DNA of 47,594 bases from positions 1-47,594 of the forward strand of contig JBCCHD010000029.1 in NCBI GenBank assembly GCA_039028935.1, given 5' to 3'. This DNA is from Pseudomonadota bacterium. Lineage in GTDB: Bacteria > Pseudomonadota > Gammaproteobacteria > Steroidobacterales > SZUA-146. Below the pieces are notes generated by a model. The model did not search any database. It saw nothing but the letters and a program-made list of their open reading frames with translations, and had not been told where the DNA came from. This document shows, in pieces, positions 19,922-30,585 of this stretch (position 1 is its first letter; each line of letters starts with the position of its first letter). Made by a program: the position numbers and the translations under genes.

Positions 19922-20886
19922 CACGACGACGCCACGCCGTACAAGGCGAGCGCTTTTAGGCAGCGATTTCGATGGGCCGCACCCGTGTCAGGTCGGTGTT
20001 CGGTACCGGGTAGTCGAAGGCCGTAGTTGAGTTGGCGTTCATCTGCGTCCATTACCCATACGCACAGCTGCGAGAGCCGCTCTTCTGGGTCATGAGCGGC
20101 GACCGCCGACCAGTCGAGCCACAATTCGACACCGGCACTTCCCTCAAACGACTTGCTGTGTAGTTGGCCGGTTCGCGCATAGTGCTTCCACGCTACGCGA
20201 TTGAGCGGATCGCCGCGCTGGTAGCTGCGCAATTCCGCAAAGTCTTCGTCGCCCGCGCCGGGTGTCGACGACGATTCGTCGCCGTAACCGGTGCCGGGAA
20301 ACGGCTGGTCACCGATGGGTTCTGGGTAGACCAATAATTTGGCATCCCAGTAAATCCAGGTCCACGTCCGAAACAGTCCAGCTGGATAGCGTGAGCGAAT
20401 GCTTAGGCGCGGCAAGGTGTGCACACCGCGTGTGATGGCAGGAACATTGAGCGTCACACACGTGCTTTGCTGAGGCTCGACATTGACGGCGCGCTCATCG
20501 GTGTGCTCAAGATGGGCCACGATGTCGGAACGCGTGTGTGTCAGCGTGTTGTGCAAGGCCACGTGAACCTTCGCGTGTTGTTTTGCGAACACCGGTGCGG
20601 GCACTTGGTAGGTCACCGACAGGCCCAGTAGATTACGATGACAGTGATGCATGGTGACCAGCATGATACTGCCAAGAAAAAAAGACAGACCCAGGCCCAT
20701 GCTGTTGTTGTAGTTCATCGAGCCTAGCAGCATGACCAGCAACATCAATGCAAACACCAAGCCTGAGCGAGAAGGTAAGATATAGAGTCGGTTGTTGCCG
20801 AGCTTTACCGGGCTACGTTGAACACCGTGGCGTCGTCGCGCCCAGGCGTTCAGTCTTGGTGCAAAGAAGCCGGATTTGGCTGACAT
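19921..20886 (-). CDS. DUF58 domain protein
   Basis: 321 residues. Two hydrophobic helices near residues 35-75 (SGLVFALMLLVMLLG, MGLGLSFFLGSIMLV), then a beta-rich stretch and the DUF58 core (FAELRSYQRGDPLNRVAWKHYARTGQL) with a vWA-like segment GVELWLDWS. DUF58 proteins are thought to work with MoxR AAA+ ATPases as an assembly or chaperone pair; that is family knowledge, not shown here. ATG 20884-20886 is 16 bases after moxR; the upstream extension to 20955 runs into moxR and is rejected. Confidence 0.9.
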   Translation of the reverse strand: MSAKSGFFAPRLNAWARRRHGVQRSPVKLGNNRLYILPSRSGLVFALMLLVMLLGSMNYNNSMGLGLSFFLGSIMLVTMHHCHRNLLGLSVTYQVPAPVFAKQHAKVHVALHNTLTHTRSDIVAHLEHTDERAVNVEPQQSTCVTLNVPAITRGVHTLPRLSIRSRYPAGLFRTWTWIYWDAKLLVYPEPIGDQPFPGTGYGDESSSTPGAGDEDFAELRSYQRGDPLNRVAWKHYARTGQLHSKSFEGSAGVELWLDWSAVAAHDPEERLSQLCVWVMDADERQLNYGLRLPGTEHRPDTGAAHRNRCLKALALYGVASS

Positions 20887-20902
20887 GCGGAGGCGAGCTC
20901 GA

Positions 20903-21856
20903 TTATGGGATGGGTACCGCGCCGAGCAAGTACTCTGCGGCGCTGGTCGTGTCAAGATCGGCCGAAGTGCGCAGCGTCAGCCGATGATCCACCACTGGCC
21001 CCATCACATCTTGCACATCTTGTGGTATCACGGCGTCGCGATGATCGACCATCGCCCAGGCGCGGGCGGCGTGAAGCAGCATTAACGACGCACGCGGTGA
21101 AATACCGTTTAGAATCGTGCCATCCACACGCGAGAATTCGACCAGATTCTGCACGTAGTCCAGTAACGGCTCCGCGACGTGCACATCGTGCACTCGGCGT
21201 TGCAGTTCACTGAGCCGATGCGCATCCAGCACGGCATTCAATGTGGCAAGCGCGGCGCGACGATCCCCGCCAGTGAGCAGCTCGCGCTCGAATGCTCGAT
21301 CGGGATAGCCCAGGCTTAGTCGCATTAAAAAACGATCCATTTGCGATTCGGGTAGCGGATAGGTACCGACCTGCTCCGATGGGTTCTGCGTCGCGATAAC
21401 AAAAAACGGAGCAGGCAAGGTGTGTGTAACGCCGTCGATACTGATCTGTCGTTCTTCCATTGCCTCAAGCAGTGCGCTTTGGGTTTTGGGTGTGGCTCGA
21501 TTGACTTCGTCGCCCAGAACAACCTGGCTGAACAACGGCCCTTTGTGCAGCTCAAATTCACCGGTGTCCTGTTTGAGAATCGACACGCCAATCACATCTG
21601 ATGGCAGCATGTCTGACGTAAATTGGATGCGGGTGAAGTGAAGCCCAAGGGTCGCCGCCAGCGCGTGTGCCAACGTGGTCTTGCCAACGCCGGGCACATC
21701 TTCAATCAGCAAGTGGCCATTGGCTAACAAGCACGACAGAGCTAGGCGCAATTCGTGCGGTTTGCCGAGTACGACCTGGTCGAGTGTGTTGAGCACACGA
21801 TCGATGGCCTTGTGGGAATTAAGTTCGGGCGGCGCCGATACGCTGAGCTGGCTCAT
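20903..21856 (-). CDS. MoxR family AAA+ ATPase
   Basis: 317-residue AAA+ ATPase. Seen: Walker A EDVPGVGKTTLA, Walker B FSQVVLGDEVNRA, sensor-1 region FFVIATQNPSEQVGTYPLPESQMDRF, and the C-terminal lid GISPRASLMLLHAARAWA, all MoxR hallmarks. Two start codons lie close: ATG 21860-21862 directly abuts AAAGG, while ATG 21854-21856 sits five bases after AAAGGA and was chosen. First gene of the three-gene module ending with TgpA. Likely ATP-driven remodelling partner of DUF58. Confidence 0.94.
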   Translation of the reverse strand: MSQLSVSAPPELNSHKAIDRVLNTLDQVVLGKPHELRLALSCLLANGHLLIEDVPGVGKTTLAHALAATLGLHFTRIQFTSDMLPSDVIGVSILKQDTGEFELHKGPLFSQVVLGDEVNRATPKTQSALLEAMEERQISIDGVTHTLPAPFFVIATQNPSEQVGTYPLPESQMDRFLMRLSLGYPDRAFERELLTGGDRRAALATLNAVLDAHRLSELQRRVHDVHVAEPLLDYVQNLVEFSRVDGTILNGISPRASLMLLHAARAWAMVDHRDAVIPQDVQDVMGPVVDHRLTLRTSADLDTTSAAEYLLGAVPIP

Positions 21857-22015
21857 AGACATCCTTTGACGGGCAAATTACGCATGCTTATTCACAGACT
21901 CGTCGCGTCGCGTTTAGTTGCGCACGACAAGTACGTCGTCAAATGTGACGGTAGGCGCGGCCGCGACACGCGGTCGACCGAACCACGCCGCGCCATTGGA
22001 ACGGCAGCGTGTCGG

Positions 22016-24763
22016 TCAGAGCGAGTCTACCGTCGCGATCTGAGTGTCGAGCTGCTCGATGGCCAACGTGAGCTCGGAAACGCGTTGTCGCACGGTTTCC
22101 ACCACCTCGGCTGGGGCATTATTGACGAACTTTTCATTGCCGAGTTTATTCTGATTTTGGGTCAAATCCTTGCGCAGCTTCTCAATTTGGCGGTTCAATC
22201 TCGCCTTTTCGGCGTCCGGATCGATCAATCCGGCCATCGGCACCAACACCTTCATATTGCCGAGCAGCGCCGTCGAGGCGGCTGGTGGCTCCTCCTCCAG
22301 TACCGTAATGCTCTCCAGGCGCGCCAAACTGATCAGCAAATTGCTGTGTTTCTCGATGCGCTCACGATCTGAGGCGGACGCGTTTTGACACAGAACCGGC
22401 ACAGGTTTGCCCGGCGAAAGGTCCATTTCCCCACGAATATTTCGAATGCCAACGATGAAGCCCTTGACCCACTCGATGTCGTGTTCGGCCGCGTCGTCAC
22501 GTGGCCAGTCGCCGGTCTCGGGATAGCTGGCGTTGATAATCGAACCGTTCGCTTGGGGTTGTACGCGTGCCCAAATTTCAGCGGTGATAAACGGCATCAC
22601 GGGATGTGCGAGTCGAAGCACCGTTTCGAGAACCTGTACCAGCGTATAGCGCGCAGCCTGCTGGGCCCCCGTATCCTCGTCGTTTTGCAGGACAGGCTTA
22701 GTGAGTTCGAGATACCAGTCGCAATACTCGTGCCAGATAAACTCATAGAGCGTTTTGGCAGCGAGGTCGAAGCGATACGATTCCATGTGACTGCGCACGT
22801 CGGCGATGGCGGCACTCAGACGTGACTGAATCCATCGATCAGCGAGCCCCACGGCGTCACCATTCATGGGTTGGTCTTCGCAATTCATGAGCACAAAACG
22901 CGACGCGTTCCACAGCTTATTGCAAAAATTTCGATAGCCTTCCACCCGCGCTAAGTCAAAGCGAATGTCGCGACCGGTTGTCGCCAGCGCTGCGAACGTA
23001 AACCGCACCGCGTCGGTACCGAACGCGGGAATGCCGTCGGGAAACTGCTTGCGCGTCGATTTTTCCACGCGCTTTTTCATGTGGGGTTGCATCATCGATG
23101 CAGTGCGTTTGGCGACGAGCGATTCAAGGTCAATGCCATCGATCAGATCAAGTGGATCGAGCACGTTACCTTTTGACTTTGACATCTTGTCGCCGTTTTC
23201 ATCTTTGACCAGACCATGTATGTACACTTCATGAAACGGTACGTCGTCCATGAATTTGATGCCCATCATGATCATGCGCGCGACCCAGAAGAAAATGATG
23301 TCAAACCCGGTGACCAACACTGCGCCGGGATAGTATGACTTGAGGGAGTCTGTGTGTTCGGGCCAACCTTGCGTGGAGAACGGCCACAGCGCCGAAGAGA
23401 ACCACGTGTCCAATACGTCTTCGTCCTGACGTAATGAGATGCTGTCATTGAGACCGTGGCGCGCCCGTACATCCGCTTCGTCGGTTCCCACGTAGACGGC
23501 GTCGTTGTCGTCGTACCAAGCGGGAATTCGATGGCCCCACCAAAGCTGACGACTGATACACCAATCCTGAATGTTGCGCATCCATTCGTAGTAGGTTTTG
23601 TCCCAGTTTTGTGGCACAAATCGAATGTTACCGCGCTCGACCGCGTCGATAGCCGGCTTGGCCAACGGTTCGATTTTCACGTACCACTGGTCGGTGAGAT
23701 ACGGCTCAACCACACTGTTACTGCGATCCCCGCGGGGAACCATCATGCGATGGTCTTTCACCGAATCGAGAAGACCGAGCTCGTCGAGTGCCTTCACTGC
23801 GCTCGTGCGCGCTTCTTCGCGAGGCAATCCGACAAACGCGACTGGCGCGTTGTCGTTCATGGCGGCATCGTCGGTCAGAATGTTGATTTGCGGTAGGTTG
23901 TGGCGCAGGCCGACCTCGTAGTCATTGAAGTCGTGCGCGGGAGTAATCTTCACACAGCCTGAACCAAATTCAGGGTCGACATAGTCATCGGCGATGATCG
24001 GAATCTGACGACCGGTGAGCGGTAGCTCGACGTGCTTGCCCACCAGATGGGCAAACCGTTCATCCTCCGGATGCACCGCCACGGCCGAATCGCCAAACAT
24101 CGTTTCTGGACGCGTGGTGGCGACGATTAGGTGCGTGGGGTCGCCTTCTTGGGCGTCGACGAGCGGATAACGCAAATGCCAAATCGAGCCTTGCTCTTCT
24201 TCGGAGAGCACCTCCAGATCAGACAGCGCAGTGTGCAAAACTGGGTCCCAATTGACGAGGCGCTTCCCTCGGTAAATGAGCCCTTCATTATACAGGTCGA
24301 TAAACACTTTCTTGACCGCTTCGGAGCAGCCTTCGTCCATGGTAAATCGATCGCGTTCCCAGTCCACCGACGCACCCATACGCCGTAGCTGCTGACTTAT
24401 CGTGCCACCCGATTCGGCTTTCCACTCCCAGACTTTGTCGACAAAAGCTTCGCGTCCCAAGTCGTGTCGCGTTTGTCCTTGCTCATTGATCTGTCGTTCC
24501 ACCACCATTTGTGTCGCGATACCGGCATGGTCTGTGCCCGGTTGCCAAAGCGTGTCGCGACCCAGCATACGGTGGTAGCGGGTGAGCATGTCCATGATCG
24601 TGTCTTGGAAGGCGTGCCCCATGTGCAGCGAGCCGGTCACATTCGGCGGAGGGATCATGATGGCGTAGGGTTCACCTTCGCCCGACGGGCGAAAGCAGCC
24701 ATCCTGTTCCCACTGTGAATACAGACGTTGCTCAATGGCGCTGGGATCGTAGGATTTATCCAT
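22016..24763 (-). CDS. valS: Valyl-tRNA synthetase
   Basis: Class I synthetase charging tRNA-Val, 915 residues. Seen: HIGH-type motif HMGH at 47-50, a CP1 editing domain with [10 protein letters not shown], the KMSKS loop ([12 protein letters not shown]), the anticodon domain, and a C-terminal coiled coil ([18 protein letters not shown]) that binds the tRNA elbow. Third gene of pepA-holC-valS, the usual gammaproteobacterial order. A 153-base gap follows before moxR; no clear terminator was seen there. Confidence 0.98.
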   Translation of the reverse strand: MDKSYDPSAIEQRLYSQWEQDGCFRPSGEGEPYAIMIPPPNVTGSLHMGHAFQDTIMDMLTRYHRMLGRDTLWQPGTDHAGIATQMVVERQINEQGQTRHDLGREAFVDKVWEWKAESGGTISQQLRRMGASVDWERDRFTMDEGCSEAVKKVFIDLYNEGLIYRGKRLVNWDPVLHTALSDLEVLSEEEQGSIWHLRYPLVDAQEGDPTHLIVATTRPETMFGDSAVAVHPEDERFAHLVGKHVELPLTGRQIPIIADDYVDPEFGSGCVKITPAHDFNDYEVGLRHNLPQINILTDDAAMNDNAPVAFVGLPREEARTSAVKALDELGLLDSVKDHRMMVPRGDRSNSVVEPYLTDQWYVKIEPLAKPAIDAVERGNIRFVPQNWDKTYYEWMRNIQDWCISRQLWWGHRIPAWYDDNDAVYVGTDEADVRARHGLNDSISLRQDEDVLDTWFSSALWPFSTQGWPEHTDSLKSYYPGAVLVTGFDIIFFWVARMIMMGIKFMDDVPFHEVYIHGLVKDENGDKMSKSKGNVLDPLDLIDGIDLESLVAKRTASMMQPHMKKRVEKSTRKQFPDGIPAFGTDAVRFTFAALATTGRDIRFDLARVEGYRNFCNKLWNASRFVLMNCEDQPMNGDAVGLADRWIQSRLSAAIADVRSHMESYRFDLAAKTLYEFIWHEYCDWYLELTKPVLQNDEDTGAQQAARYTLVQVLETVLRLAHPVMPFITAEIWARVQPQANGSIINASYPETGDWPRDDAAEHDIEWVKGFIVGIRNIRGEMDLSPGKPVPVLCQNASASDRERIEKHSNLLISLARLESITVLEEEPPAASTALLGNMKVLVPMAGLIDPDAEKARLNRQIEKLRKDLTQNQNKLGNEKFVNNAPAEVVETVRQRVSELTLAIEQLDTQIATVDSL

Positions 24764-24809
24764 AGTGCTGTGAATTAGTGACCTTGCGATTAACGAATGT
24801 GGCGCGCGA

Positions 24810-25247
24810 TTACAAGTTGTGACTATTTAGGTTGTAGCCGCGGTCCCGATAAAATTTGAAACGCTCACGTGCCGCGCCGCGCGTATTGGCGTCGCCACCG
24901 ACGATTTCCATCACGCGATCATAGCGTGAAAAAAAATCGGGTACGGTGTTGGTTAAGTTGATCAAGATATCGGTGTTGGCACGTGGTTCCTGCCCATGCC
25001 CAATCTTGACCGGTACGAGCGAGTCGTGTTGATTGGTGATGTCGTCGTCTGCCAACGCATGCGGGATGAAACTACCATCACGAAACGTCCACATGTGCGC
25101 GTCGAGTGATTGTGCGGCCGATTTTGATTCGGTGTGGACATGGACAGTTTGTCCATGCGCGTGCGCTTTTTCGGCCAGTCGACACACAACCGTAAGCCGC
25201 GCCGCATCCGATTCGTCGGCGATCACATAAAAATCAACGCGGGTCAT
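24810..25247 (-). CDS. holC: DNA polymerase III chi subunit
   Basis: 145-residue protein that links the clamp loader (through psi) to single-stranded DNA-binding protein. Seen: [50 protein letters not shown] and the [25 protein letters not shown] block, characteristic of HolC. It lies 13 bases after pepA and 46 bases before valS. The psi subunit gene (holD), often upstream of rimI, was not found in the window. Confidence 0.95.
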   Translation of the reverse strand: MTRVDFYVIADESDAARLTVVCRLAEKAHAHGQTVHVHTESKSAAQSLDAHMWTFRDGSFIPHALADDDITNQHDSLVPVKIGHGQEPRANTDILINLTNTVPDFFSRYDRVMEIVGGDANTRGAARERFKFYRDRGYNLNSHNL

Positions 25248-25260
25248 GGCGGCGGGGCGC

Positions 25261-26751
25261 TTATCCTTTATTCAAGATGTAATTGACAAGCAGCCCGACA
25301 GGACGACCGGTCGCGCCTTTTTGCGCGCCGGTTTTCCAAGCGCTGCCCGCAATGTCCAGGTGCGCCCAGTTTTGGTCTTTCATGAAACGCCACAAGAAGC
25401 AGGCTGCCGTCACCGCGCCGGCCGGTCGGCCACCGACATTGGCAAAATCAGCAAAATTGCTCGACAGGCGCGATTGATATTCCTCTGTAACGGGCATGCG
25501 CCATGCGGTGTCGCCCGCTTCTACGCCAGATTGAATCAGGTCGTTGGCGAGGCCATCGTTGGGTGACATGAGCCCCGAGAAATGTTCGCCCAGCGCGATG
25601 ACACACGCACCGGTTAACGTTGCTACGTCGATAATCGCTTTGGGCTTAAATTTCTTGGTGTAGGTGAGCGCGTCACACAGAATCAATCGGCCCTCTGCGT
25701 CGGTGTTGAGGATCTCTACAGTGTGGCCCGCCATGGTCGTGACGATATCGCCGGGACGACTCGCATTGCCGCTCGGCATGTTTTCACACGCCGCAACCAC
25801 CGCGACAAGATTGAGATTGGGTTGCAGCATGGCGACCGATTTGAATGCGCCGATGACGGCGGCCGCGCCGCACATATCGAATTTCATTTCATCCATGGTG
25901 GCGGGCGGCTTGAGTGAAATACCACCCGTGTCAAACGTGATGCCCTTGCCGACCAGCGCAACAGGCGCTTCTTTTGCGGCCGCGCCTTTGTAGCGCATCA
26001 CAATCAGGCGGGGTGGTGTGTCGGCACCCTGTGTCACAGAAATAAACGCACCCATGCCCATGCGTTTGAGGTCTTTCATGCCCATAACCTGCACCGACAC
26101 GTTCTTGTAGTCGCGTGCAAACTGACGTGAGGTTTTTGCTAGGTAGTCTGGTGTGCACACGTTGGCGGGCAGATTACCCAGGTCTTTGGTCAGGGCTACG
26201 CCCTTAGCGACGGCGTCAGCGGTTTTGAATTCGGCCTTGGCTTTGTTGCAGGCGGCGCGGGAGGAAAAGCCAAACACGATCTTGTTGATCTTCGACGGAC
26301 GCGTGCGCGCCTTGCTCGACTTTAGCTGATTGAAGCGATAGACCGCGCGATGAACCGCAGCGATGGAGGCGCTGGTGACACGCGCTGGTTCGTCGAATCG
26401 TTCACTGTTGCTACCGAGGTTGAGTGCCACAGACTTAACGCTCGTGTTGGCCAGTGCCCGGATGGCCGATTCGGTGGCCCGCTCCAGCTGTTTGATGCAA
26501 AACTCGTTCTTGGGACCGAGGCCAACGACCAGCACGCGCCGGGCTTTGACTCCTTTGAGGTCGCGAAGAAGGGTGCTCGCACCAGGATTCGACGGCAGAT
26601 CGCCGGCCTTGGCGAGCTTGCTTAAGTAGCCGCCCGACGCCTCATCGATCGCCGAGGCGGCGCTGTTCAGTCCACGCTTGGTGTAAGCGCCGACGATGAC
26701 ACAATCCGCTGATTGTCGCGCCGCGCTGCTGCCGCTTGCGTTGTACTGCAT
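25261..26751 (-). CDS. pepA: Leucyl aminopeptidase (M17)
   Basis: Hexameric two-metal aminopeptidase; in E. coli PepA also binds DNA in cer recombination and carAB control. 496 residues. Seen: metal-site Lys269 and Asp274 in GKGITFDTGG, the NTDAEGRL signature at 349-356, and the C-terminal WAHLDIAGSAW segment. ATG 26749-26751 was preferred to GTG 26760 because GGGAG lies eight bases upstream of the ATG but only one base from the GTG. Divergent from lptF; leads pepA-holC-valS. Confidence 0.97.
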   Translation of the reverse strand: MQYNASGSSAARQSADCVIVGAYTKRGLNSAASAIDEASGGYLSKLAKAGDLPSNPGASTLLRDLKGVKARRVLVVGLGPKNEFCIKQLERATESAIRALANTSVKSVALNLGSNSERFDEPARVTSASIAAVHRAVYRFNQLKSSKARTRPSKINKIVFGFSSRAACNKAKAEFKTADAVAKGVALTKDLGNLPANVCTPDYLAKTSRQFARDYKNVSVQVMGMKDLKRMGMGAFISVTQGADTPPRLIVMRYKGAAAKEAPVALVGKGITFDTGGISLKPPATMDEMKFDMCGAAAVIGAFKSVAMLQPNLNLVAVVAACENMPSGNASRPGDIVTTMAGHTVEILNTDAEGRLILCDALTYTKKFKPKAIIDVATLTGACVIALGEHFSGLMSPNDGLANDLIQSGVEAGDTAWRMPVTEEYQSRLSSNFADFANVGGRPAGAVTAACFLWRFMKDQNWAHLDIAGSAWKTGAQKGATGRPVGLLVNYILNKG

Positions 26752-26860
26752 GGTGTTCACTCCCTGGTTCGATTGGTGGTGCGTGCGGTGGCGGGCTGGT
26801 TACCGGGTAGAGGCGGGTGTTAGGGCTCGCTTCGGCCGGCACCGTCATCGCGCGGCGAGA

Positions 26861-26873
26861 CGTAAATTTTACG
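26861..26873. promoter_or_regulatory. Short perfect inverted repeat in the pepA/lptF divergent region
   Basis: CGTAAA-T-TTTACG is a perfect 6-base inverted repeat with a single central base. It lies immediately beside the -35 of the candidate lptF promoter, a position suited to an operator, but no known regulator site was recognised. Confidence 0.3.
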
Positions 26874-26902
26874 CTGTCAGACTCGCCAAACCGACGTACA
26901 AT
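26874..26902 (+). promoter_or_regulatory. Putative sigma-70 promoter of lptFG
   Basis: CTGTCA (26874-26879) and TACAAT (26897-26902) are spaced by 17 bases, four of six and five of six matches to consensus. It would start transcription about 50 bases before the lptF GTG. Confidence 0.45.
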
Positions 26903-26962
26903 GGGGGCTGAGTTTACCGGAATCCGGCGGTTAAGGCGATGCGACAGTGAGCGATACAGATT

Positions 26963-28066
26963 GTGCGAATTCTTGACCGCTACATCCTCAAAGAGGTCGG
27001 GCAGACCTGGTTGGCGGTGACCGGTGTGTTGCTGGTGATTTTGGTCGGTAATCAGTTTGCGCGGATTCTCGGGGATGCGGCGGCGGGCGAGCTACCGCGC
27101 GATGCGGTGGCCACGCTTCTGGGCCTCACGTCGCTCAATTACCTCACCATTTTGGTGCCCGTCGGTCTGTTTCTCAGCATCATGCTGGCGATGGGGCGAC
27201 TTTACAAAGACTCCGAGATGGCGGCCATCGTGGCATGCGGTGTGGGGCCTCGCATGCTGTATCGACCACTGGCCATTTTCGCGCTACTCGTGGCTGGGCT
27301 GCTGGCGGTGCTGTCGCTGGAGGGCGCGCCCTGGGCCATGCGTCAGATCCATACACTCAAAGAAGTCGCCCAGCAGGAAGCCGAAGTGGGTGCACTCGCC
27401 GCCGGACGTTTTCGAAGTACGGGGTTCGGTGTGGTGTTTTATGCGCAGAGCGCGACGGCCGACGGACGCCTGAAGGATGTCTTTCTCGAACATCGACGTG
27501 GCGACGTGGTGGAAGTGGTGGTAGCCGAATACGCGGAGCAGCTTCGCGATCCGGAACGCAACCTGCGTTTGATGGTGTTGTACGACGGGGTGCGCTTCGA
27601 GGGCGTACCAGGAGAGCCCAGTTTCCGCACCACCGAGTTTCGTGAACATGGCATTCCCATTCAGCTCGATGAAGCCTCTTCGGCGCTGGATGATATTGAG
27701 GCGCAACCCACCTCAATGCTGCTCGCCGCGAACACACGTGAGGCGCGCGCCGAACTTCAATGGCGATTGTCGGCCCCCGTATCGGCGTTGATGCTCGTTC
27801 TTTTGGCACTGCCCCTGTCGCGCACCACGCCGCGACGCGGACGCTACGGCAAACTGGCTATCGCCATTCTTGTTTACATTGTGTATTCCAACTTGCTCGG
27901 TGCCGCGCGAGTATGGCTCGAGCAGGAACGTGTTCCAGCATTCTTAGGACTGTGGTGGGTCCATCTACTGATCTTCGGTTTTGCGTTGTACCTGCTTCAT
28001 CGTAATTTCGGCGCCGCCTCGGTGCGCTCGTCTGCGGCCAAAGGAGGCGATGATGACGCTGATTGA
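26963..28066 (+). CDS. lptF: LPS export ABC transporter permease LptF
   Basis: Inner-membrane subunit of the LptB2FG complex that extracts lipopolysaccharide and pushes it onto the LptC/A bridge. 367 residues: N-terminal helices starting RILDRYILKEVGQTWLAV, a periplasmic beta-jellyroll in the middle (about 130-260), and three C-terminal helices (SAPVSALMLVLLALPLSRT). GTG 26963 aligns with known LptF starts. Its last 14 bases overlap lptG. Confidence 0.95.
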   Translation: MRILDRYILKEVGQTWLAVTGVLLVILVGNQFARILGDAAAGELPRDAVATLLGLTSLNYLTILVPVGLFLSIMLAMGRLYKDSEMAAIVACGVGPRMLYRPLAIFALLVAGLLAVLSLEGAPWAMRQIHTLKEVAQQEAEVGALAAGRFRSTGFGVVFYAQSATADGRLKDVFLEHRRGDVVEVVVAEYAEQLRDPERNLRLMVLYDGVRFEGVPGEPSFRTTEFREHGIPIQLDEASSALDDIEAQPTSMLLAANTREARAELQWRLSAPVSALMLVLLALPLSRTTPRRGRYGKLAIAILVYIVYSNLLGAARVWLEQERVPAFLGLWWVHLLIFGFALYLLHRNFGAASVRSSAAKGGDDDAD

Positions 28067-29120
28067 TCGCCATCTGTTTGTCGCCATCATTCAAACCACG
28101 ATGCTGATATTGGGTGTGCTGCTGGCGTTGTCAACGTTTGTTGGTTTTGCCGGTCAGGTAGACAATGTCGGCACCGGTTCGTATTCGCTGCCGGATGCGC
28201 TGACCTACGTGGCGTTGACGATCCCGCAGCAGGCGTACGAGTTGTTACCGGTTGCCGCGCTCATGGGCGCGCTGTTGGGGTTGGGTGCGTTAGCGTCGAA
28301 CAGTGAACTGATTGTGATTCGTGCGGCGGGCGTTTCGGTGTGGCGCCTTGCGTGGTCGGTAGTTGGCGCGGGCGTGGCGCTCGCACTTTTGGCGCTCATT
28401 CTTGGCGAGCTGATTGGACCACCTGCGGAGCAATACGCCAAAACGCAGCGCGCCCAAAAGTTGCACAAACAGTTGAGTTTCGCTGGCGGTCAGAGTGGCT
28501 GGATTAAGGACGGCAATGTGATCGTGAACATTGGCGAATTGCTGGAAGGTGGTCGGGCAGGCGCTATTGGCATCTATCAGTTCGACCCGGAGGGGCGGCT
28601 AATGGGCATTGCGGCGGCCAGTTCCGCAAACGTGACCGATGACGCCACCTGGCATCTTGAGAACTATCGGGAGACGCGCTTTACCCAAGACGGCGTGTTC
28701 GCGCGTAAGCAGCGAATGGAACGACGCGATTCGACGTTGAGTCCTGAGTTACTCAAACTGTCGGTCGTCGACCCCGATCAATTCAGCGCGCATCGCCTCA
28801 ATCAGTATGTGAATCATCTTCGCGCGAACAATCTGGATTCGGATCGGTATGAAATCGCGTTTTGGTCGCGTATTGCCAACGTGGTGTCGGTCATACTGAT
28901 GTGTTTGTTGGCTGTCCCGTTTGTGTTTGGTTCGCTTCGAAGTGTGGGGGCAGGCACCCGTGGCATTGTCGGCATTCTGTTCGGAATTGCCTATTATCTC
29001 GCGTCGAAATTGCTCGCTAATTCTGGGACGGTGTACGGCCTCGATCCAGCTCTCACGGCTTGGCTACCGACGATCGCACTGACGGTGGTTACGCTCATCC
29101 TACTGCAGCGAGTGCGATGA
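28053..29120 (+). CDS. lptG: LPS export ABC transporter permease LptG
   Basis: Partner permease of LptF. 355 residues: N-terminus TLIDRHLFVAIIQTTMLILGVLLAL, central periplasmic jellyroll, C-terminal helices (ANVVSVILMCLLAVPFVFGSLR). Two adjacent ATGs exist at 28050 and 28053 after AAGGAGG; the second has the better spacing (five bases) and was chosen. Overlap with lptF by 14 bases indicates coupled synthesis of the two subunits. Converges on the RDD gene with a 32-base gap and no clear terminator. Confidence 0.95.
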   Translation: MTLIDRHLFVAIIQTTMLILGVLLALSTFVGFAGQVDNVGTGSYSLPDALTYVALTIPQQAYELLPVAALMGALLGLGALASNSELIVIRAAGVSVWRLAWSVVGAGVALALLALILGELIGPPAEQYAKTQRAQKLHKQLSFAGGQSGWIKDGNVIVNIGELLEGGRAGAIGIYQFDPEGRLMGIAAASSANVTDDATWHLENYRETRFTQDGVFARKQRMERRDSTLSPELLKLSVVDPDQFSAHRLNQYVNHLRANNLDSDRYEIAFWSRIANVVSVILMCLLAVPFVFGSLRSVGAGTRGIVGILFGIAYYLASKLLANSGTVYGLDPALTAWLPTIALTVVTLILLQRVR

Positions 29121-29152
29121 TTGACCGCTCCGGCGCGCGGTGATCATAGTGA

Positions 29153-29614
29153 TTATTGGTGTCGGACCAGCACGATGCGCGATCGGCTCAAACGATCGTG
29201 CACGGCCAGACGCTCGCGATCGACAAGGCTCCACAACCAGCCCAGGCCAAACGGCAGTAAGCCCAGCGCCGCGGTGATGCCGCGAACGAGGAGCTGTGCG
29301 TATCCCGGTGGTGTGCCGTTATGACTCACGAGTTTAATTTTCCATGCACGCATCCCCAGGGTTTGCCCGCCTTTGCGCCAAAACAATAGAAAGAACCCTC
29401 CCACCACGAGCACCAAGTAGAGTTGAAACCACCGATTGCCCGCGTCGAACGCTTCGCCGTCATTGAGGGGCAGCAGCAGCGCGGTTGCGATCATCAACAA
29501 CGCCGCCACAATCAGTGAGTCATACAGCAGGGCCGCCAGCCGCCGCCAAAACGGTGCATTCGGTAAATCAATCCACGGGTTGTGACGGGTCGTGGCGCCA
29601 GTCTGATCAACCAT
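29153..29614 (-). CDS. RDD family membrane protein
   Basis: 153-residue protein with the RDD domain: FWRRLAALLYDSLIVAALL (Arg, Asp) in helix 1 and the GQTLGMRAWKIKLVSHNG motif in the middle, then a hydrophobic pair and the VHDRLSRSRIV tail. Function of most RDD proteins is unclear, with transport or ion exchange suggested. ATG at 29612-29614 overlaps the terC stop by eight bases, so it is translated with terC. An RDD gene beside lptG is common in gammaproteobacteria. Confidence 0.9.
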   Translation of the reverse strand: MVDQTGATTRHNPWIDLPNAPFWRRLAALLYDSLIVAALLMIATALLLPLNDGEAFDAGNRWFQLYLVLVVGGFFLLFWRKGGQTLGMRAWKIKLVSHNGTPPGYAQLLVRGITAALGLLPFGLGWLWSLVDRERLAVHDRLSRSRIVLVRHQ

Positions 29615-30395
29615 TGGGTTTCAGTTTGTTGGCTTTGGCCAGCAGCTTTTTCTGATAGCGCGACTGCACAATATCGGTCAGCACCAGTACCGCCACCACA
29701 AAATAGAACGTGGCCTTAGTCATCGGCATGATTTCGGCGCCAAACAGTTTGAGGTGAGCAAGGTGCGCGCCTTCTGTGAGGAGCATGATGCCAACCACCA
29801 GCAAAATGAACAGACCCAGTACTTCGAACATGCGATTTTTTTGCAAGAAGTCCGAGACGCGGTCGGCCAGCGCGATCATCAAAATGCCGCCAATAATGAT
29901 TGCAGTCGCCATCACGGCAAAGACCTTGGTGAGCGCCATCGCGCTCAAGATGGAGTCGAACGAAAACACCAAATTCATGATGACGATGTAGAAAATGATG
30001 ACGTTCGGAGAAGTCGGCTTGCGATCCACCTCGTGGGACTCCTCGAGCAGCATCATATGGAAGATTTCCTTCACCGCCGTGTACAAAATGAACACGCCGC
30101 CGATCAAGACGATGATCGCGTGGAGATTGAACACGCCTTCGGCGACGCCTTTAACGTCCAACGAGAACACGGGATTTTGAAAGTAATCGATGACTTTGAG
30201 CAACAAAAACAACAGACCGATGCGAAACACAACCGCCAATATGATGCCCATTCGGCGAACAGAGGCCTGTTTGTCAGCGGGTGCGCGCTTTGACTCGAGC
30301 GAGATGTACAGAAGATTGTCAAAGCCGAGTACTGCCTGCAGCAGTGTCAGCATCAGGAGTGTGAATAGATTATCCAGCGTGAATAACTCGGCCAT
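29607..30395 (-). CDS. TerC family integral membrane protein
   Basis: 262 residues with about seven membrane helices. Seen: GFDNLLYISL in helix 1 and NLVFSFDSILSAMAL, the two acidic-residue motifs that mark TerC/Alx proteins; recent work ties several members to manganese export, which is family knowledge. ATG 30393-30395 follows GAGG by five bases; the longer frame to 30770 is spurious. Its leader was inspected for the manganese-sensing yybP-ykoY riboswitch and no convincing core was found. Confidence 0.9.
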   Translation of the reverse strand: MAELFTLDNLFTLLMLTLLQAVLGFDNLLYISLESKRAPADKQASVRRMGIILAVVFRIGLLFLLLKVIDYFQNPVFSLDVKGVAEGVFNLHAIIVLIGGVFILYTAVKEIFHMMLLEESHEVDRKPTSPNVIIFYIVIMNLVFSFDSILSAMALTKVFAVMATAIIIGGILMIALADRVSDFLQKNRMFEVLGLFILLVVGIMLLTEGAHLAHLKLFGAEIMPMTKATFYFVVAVLVLTDIVQSRYQKKLLAKANKLKPNG

Positions 30396-30585
30396 GTCGC
30401 CCTCACAATGTGCCAAAAACGGCCGCCATTCTACCAGCACCGGCGCGTGCTTCGACACCGACGACGTGAACAAAGGCAACACTGTCGGCGGATCGTTGTA
30501 AGATCCTGGGCAACAATCGGGCAGTCGACCGGCCTCGGGTGGCGTCAACGGGCCTTCCAGCACGTCTCTGAGGTGCGAATTGCTG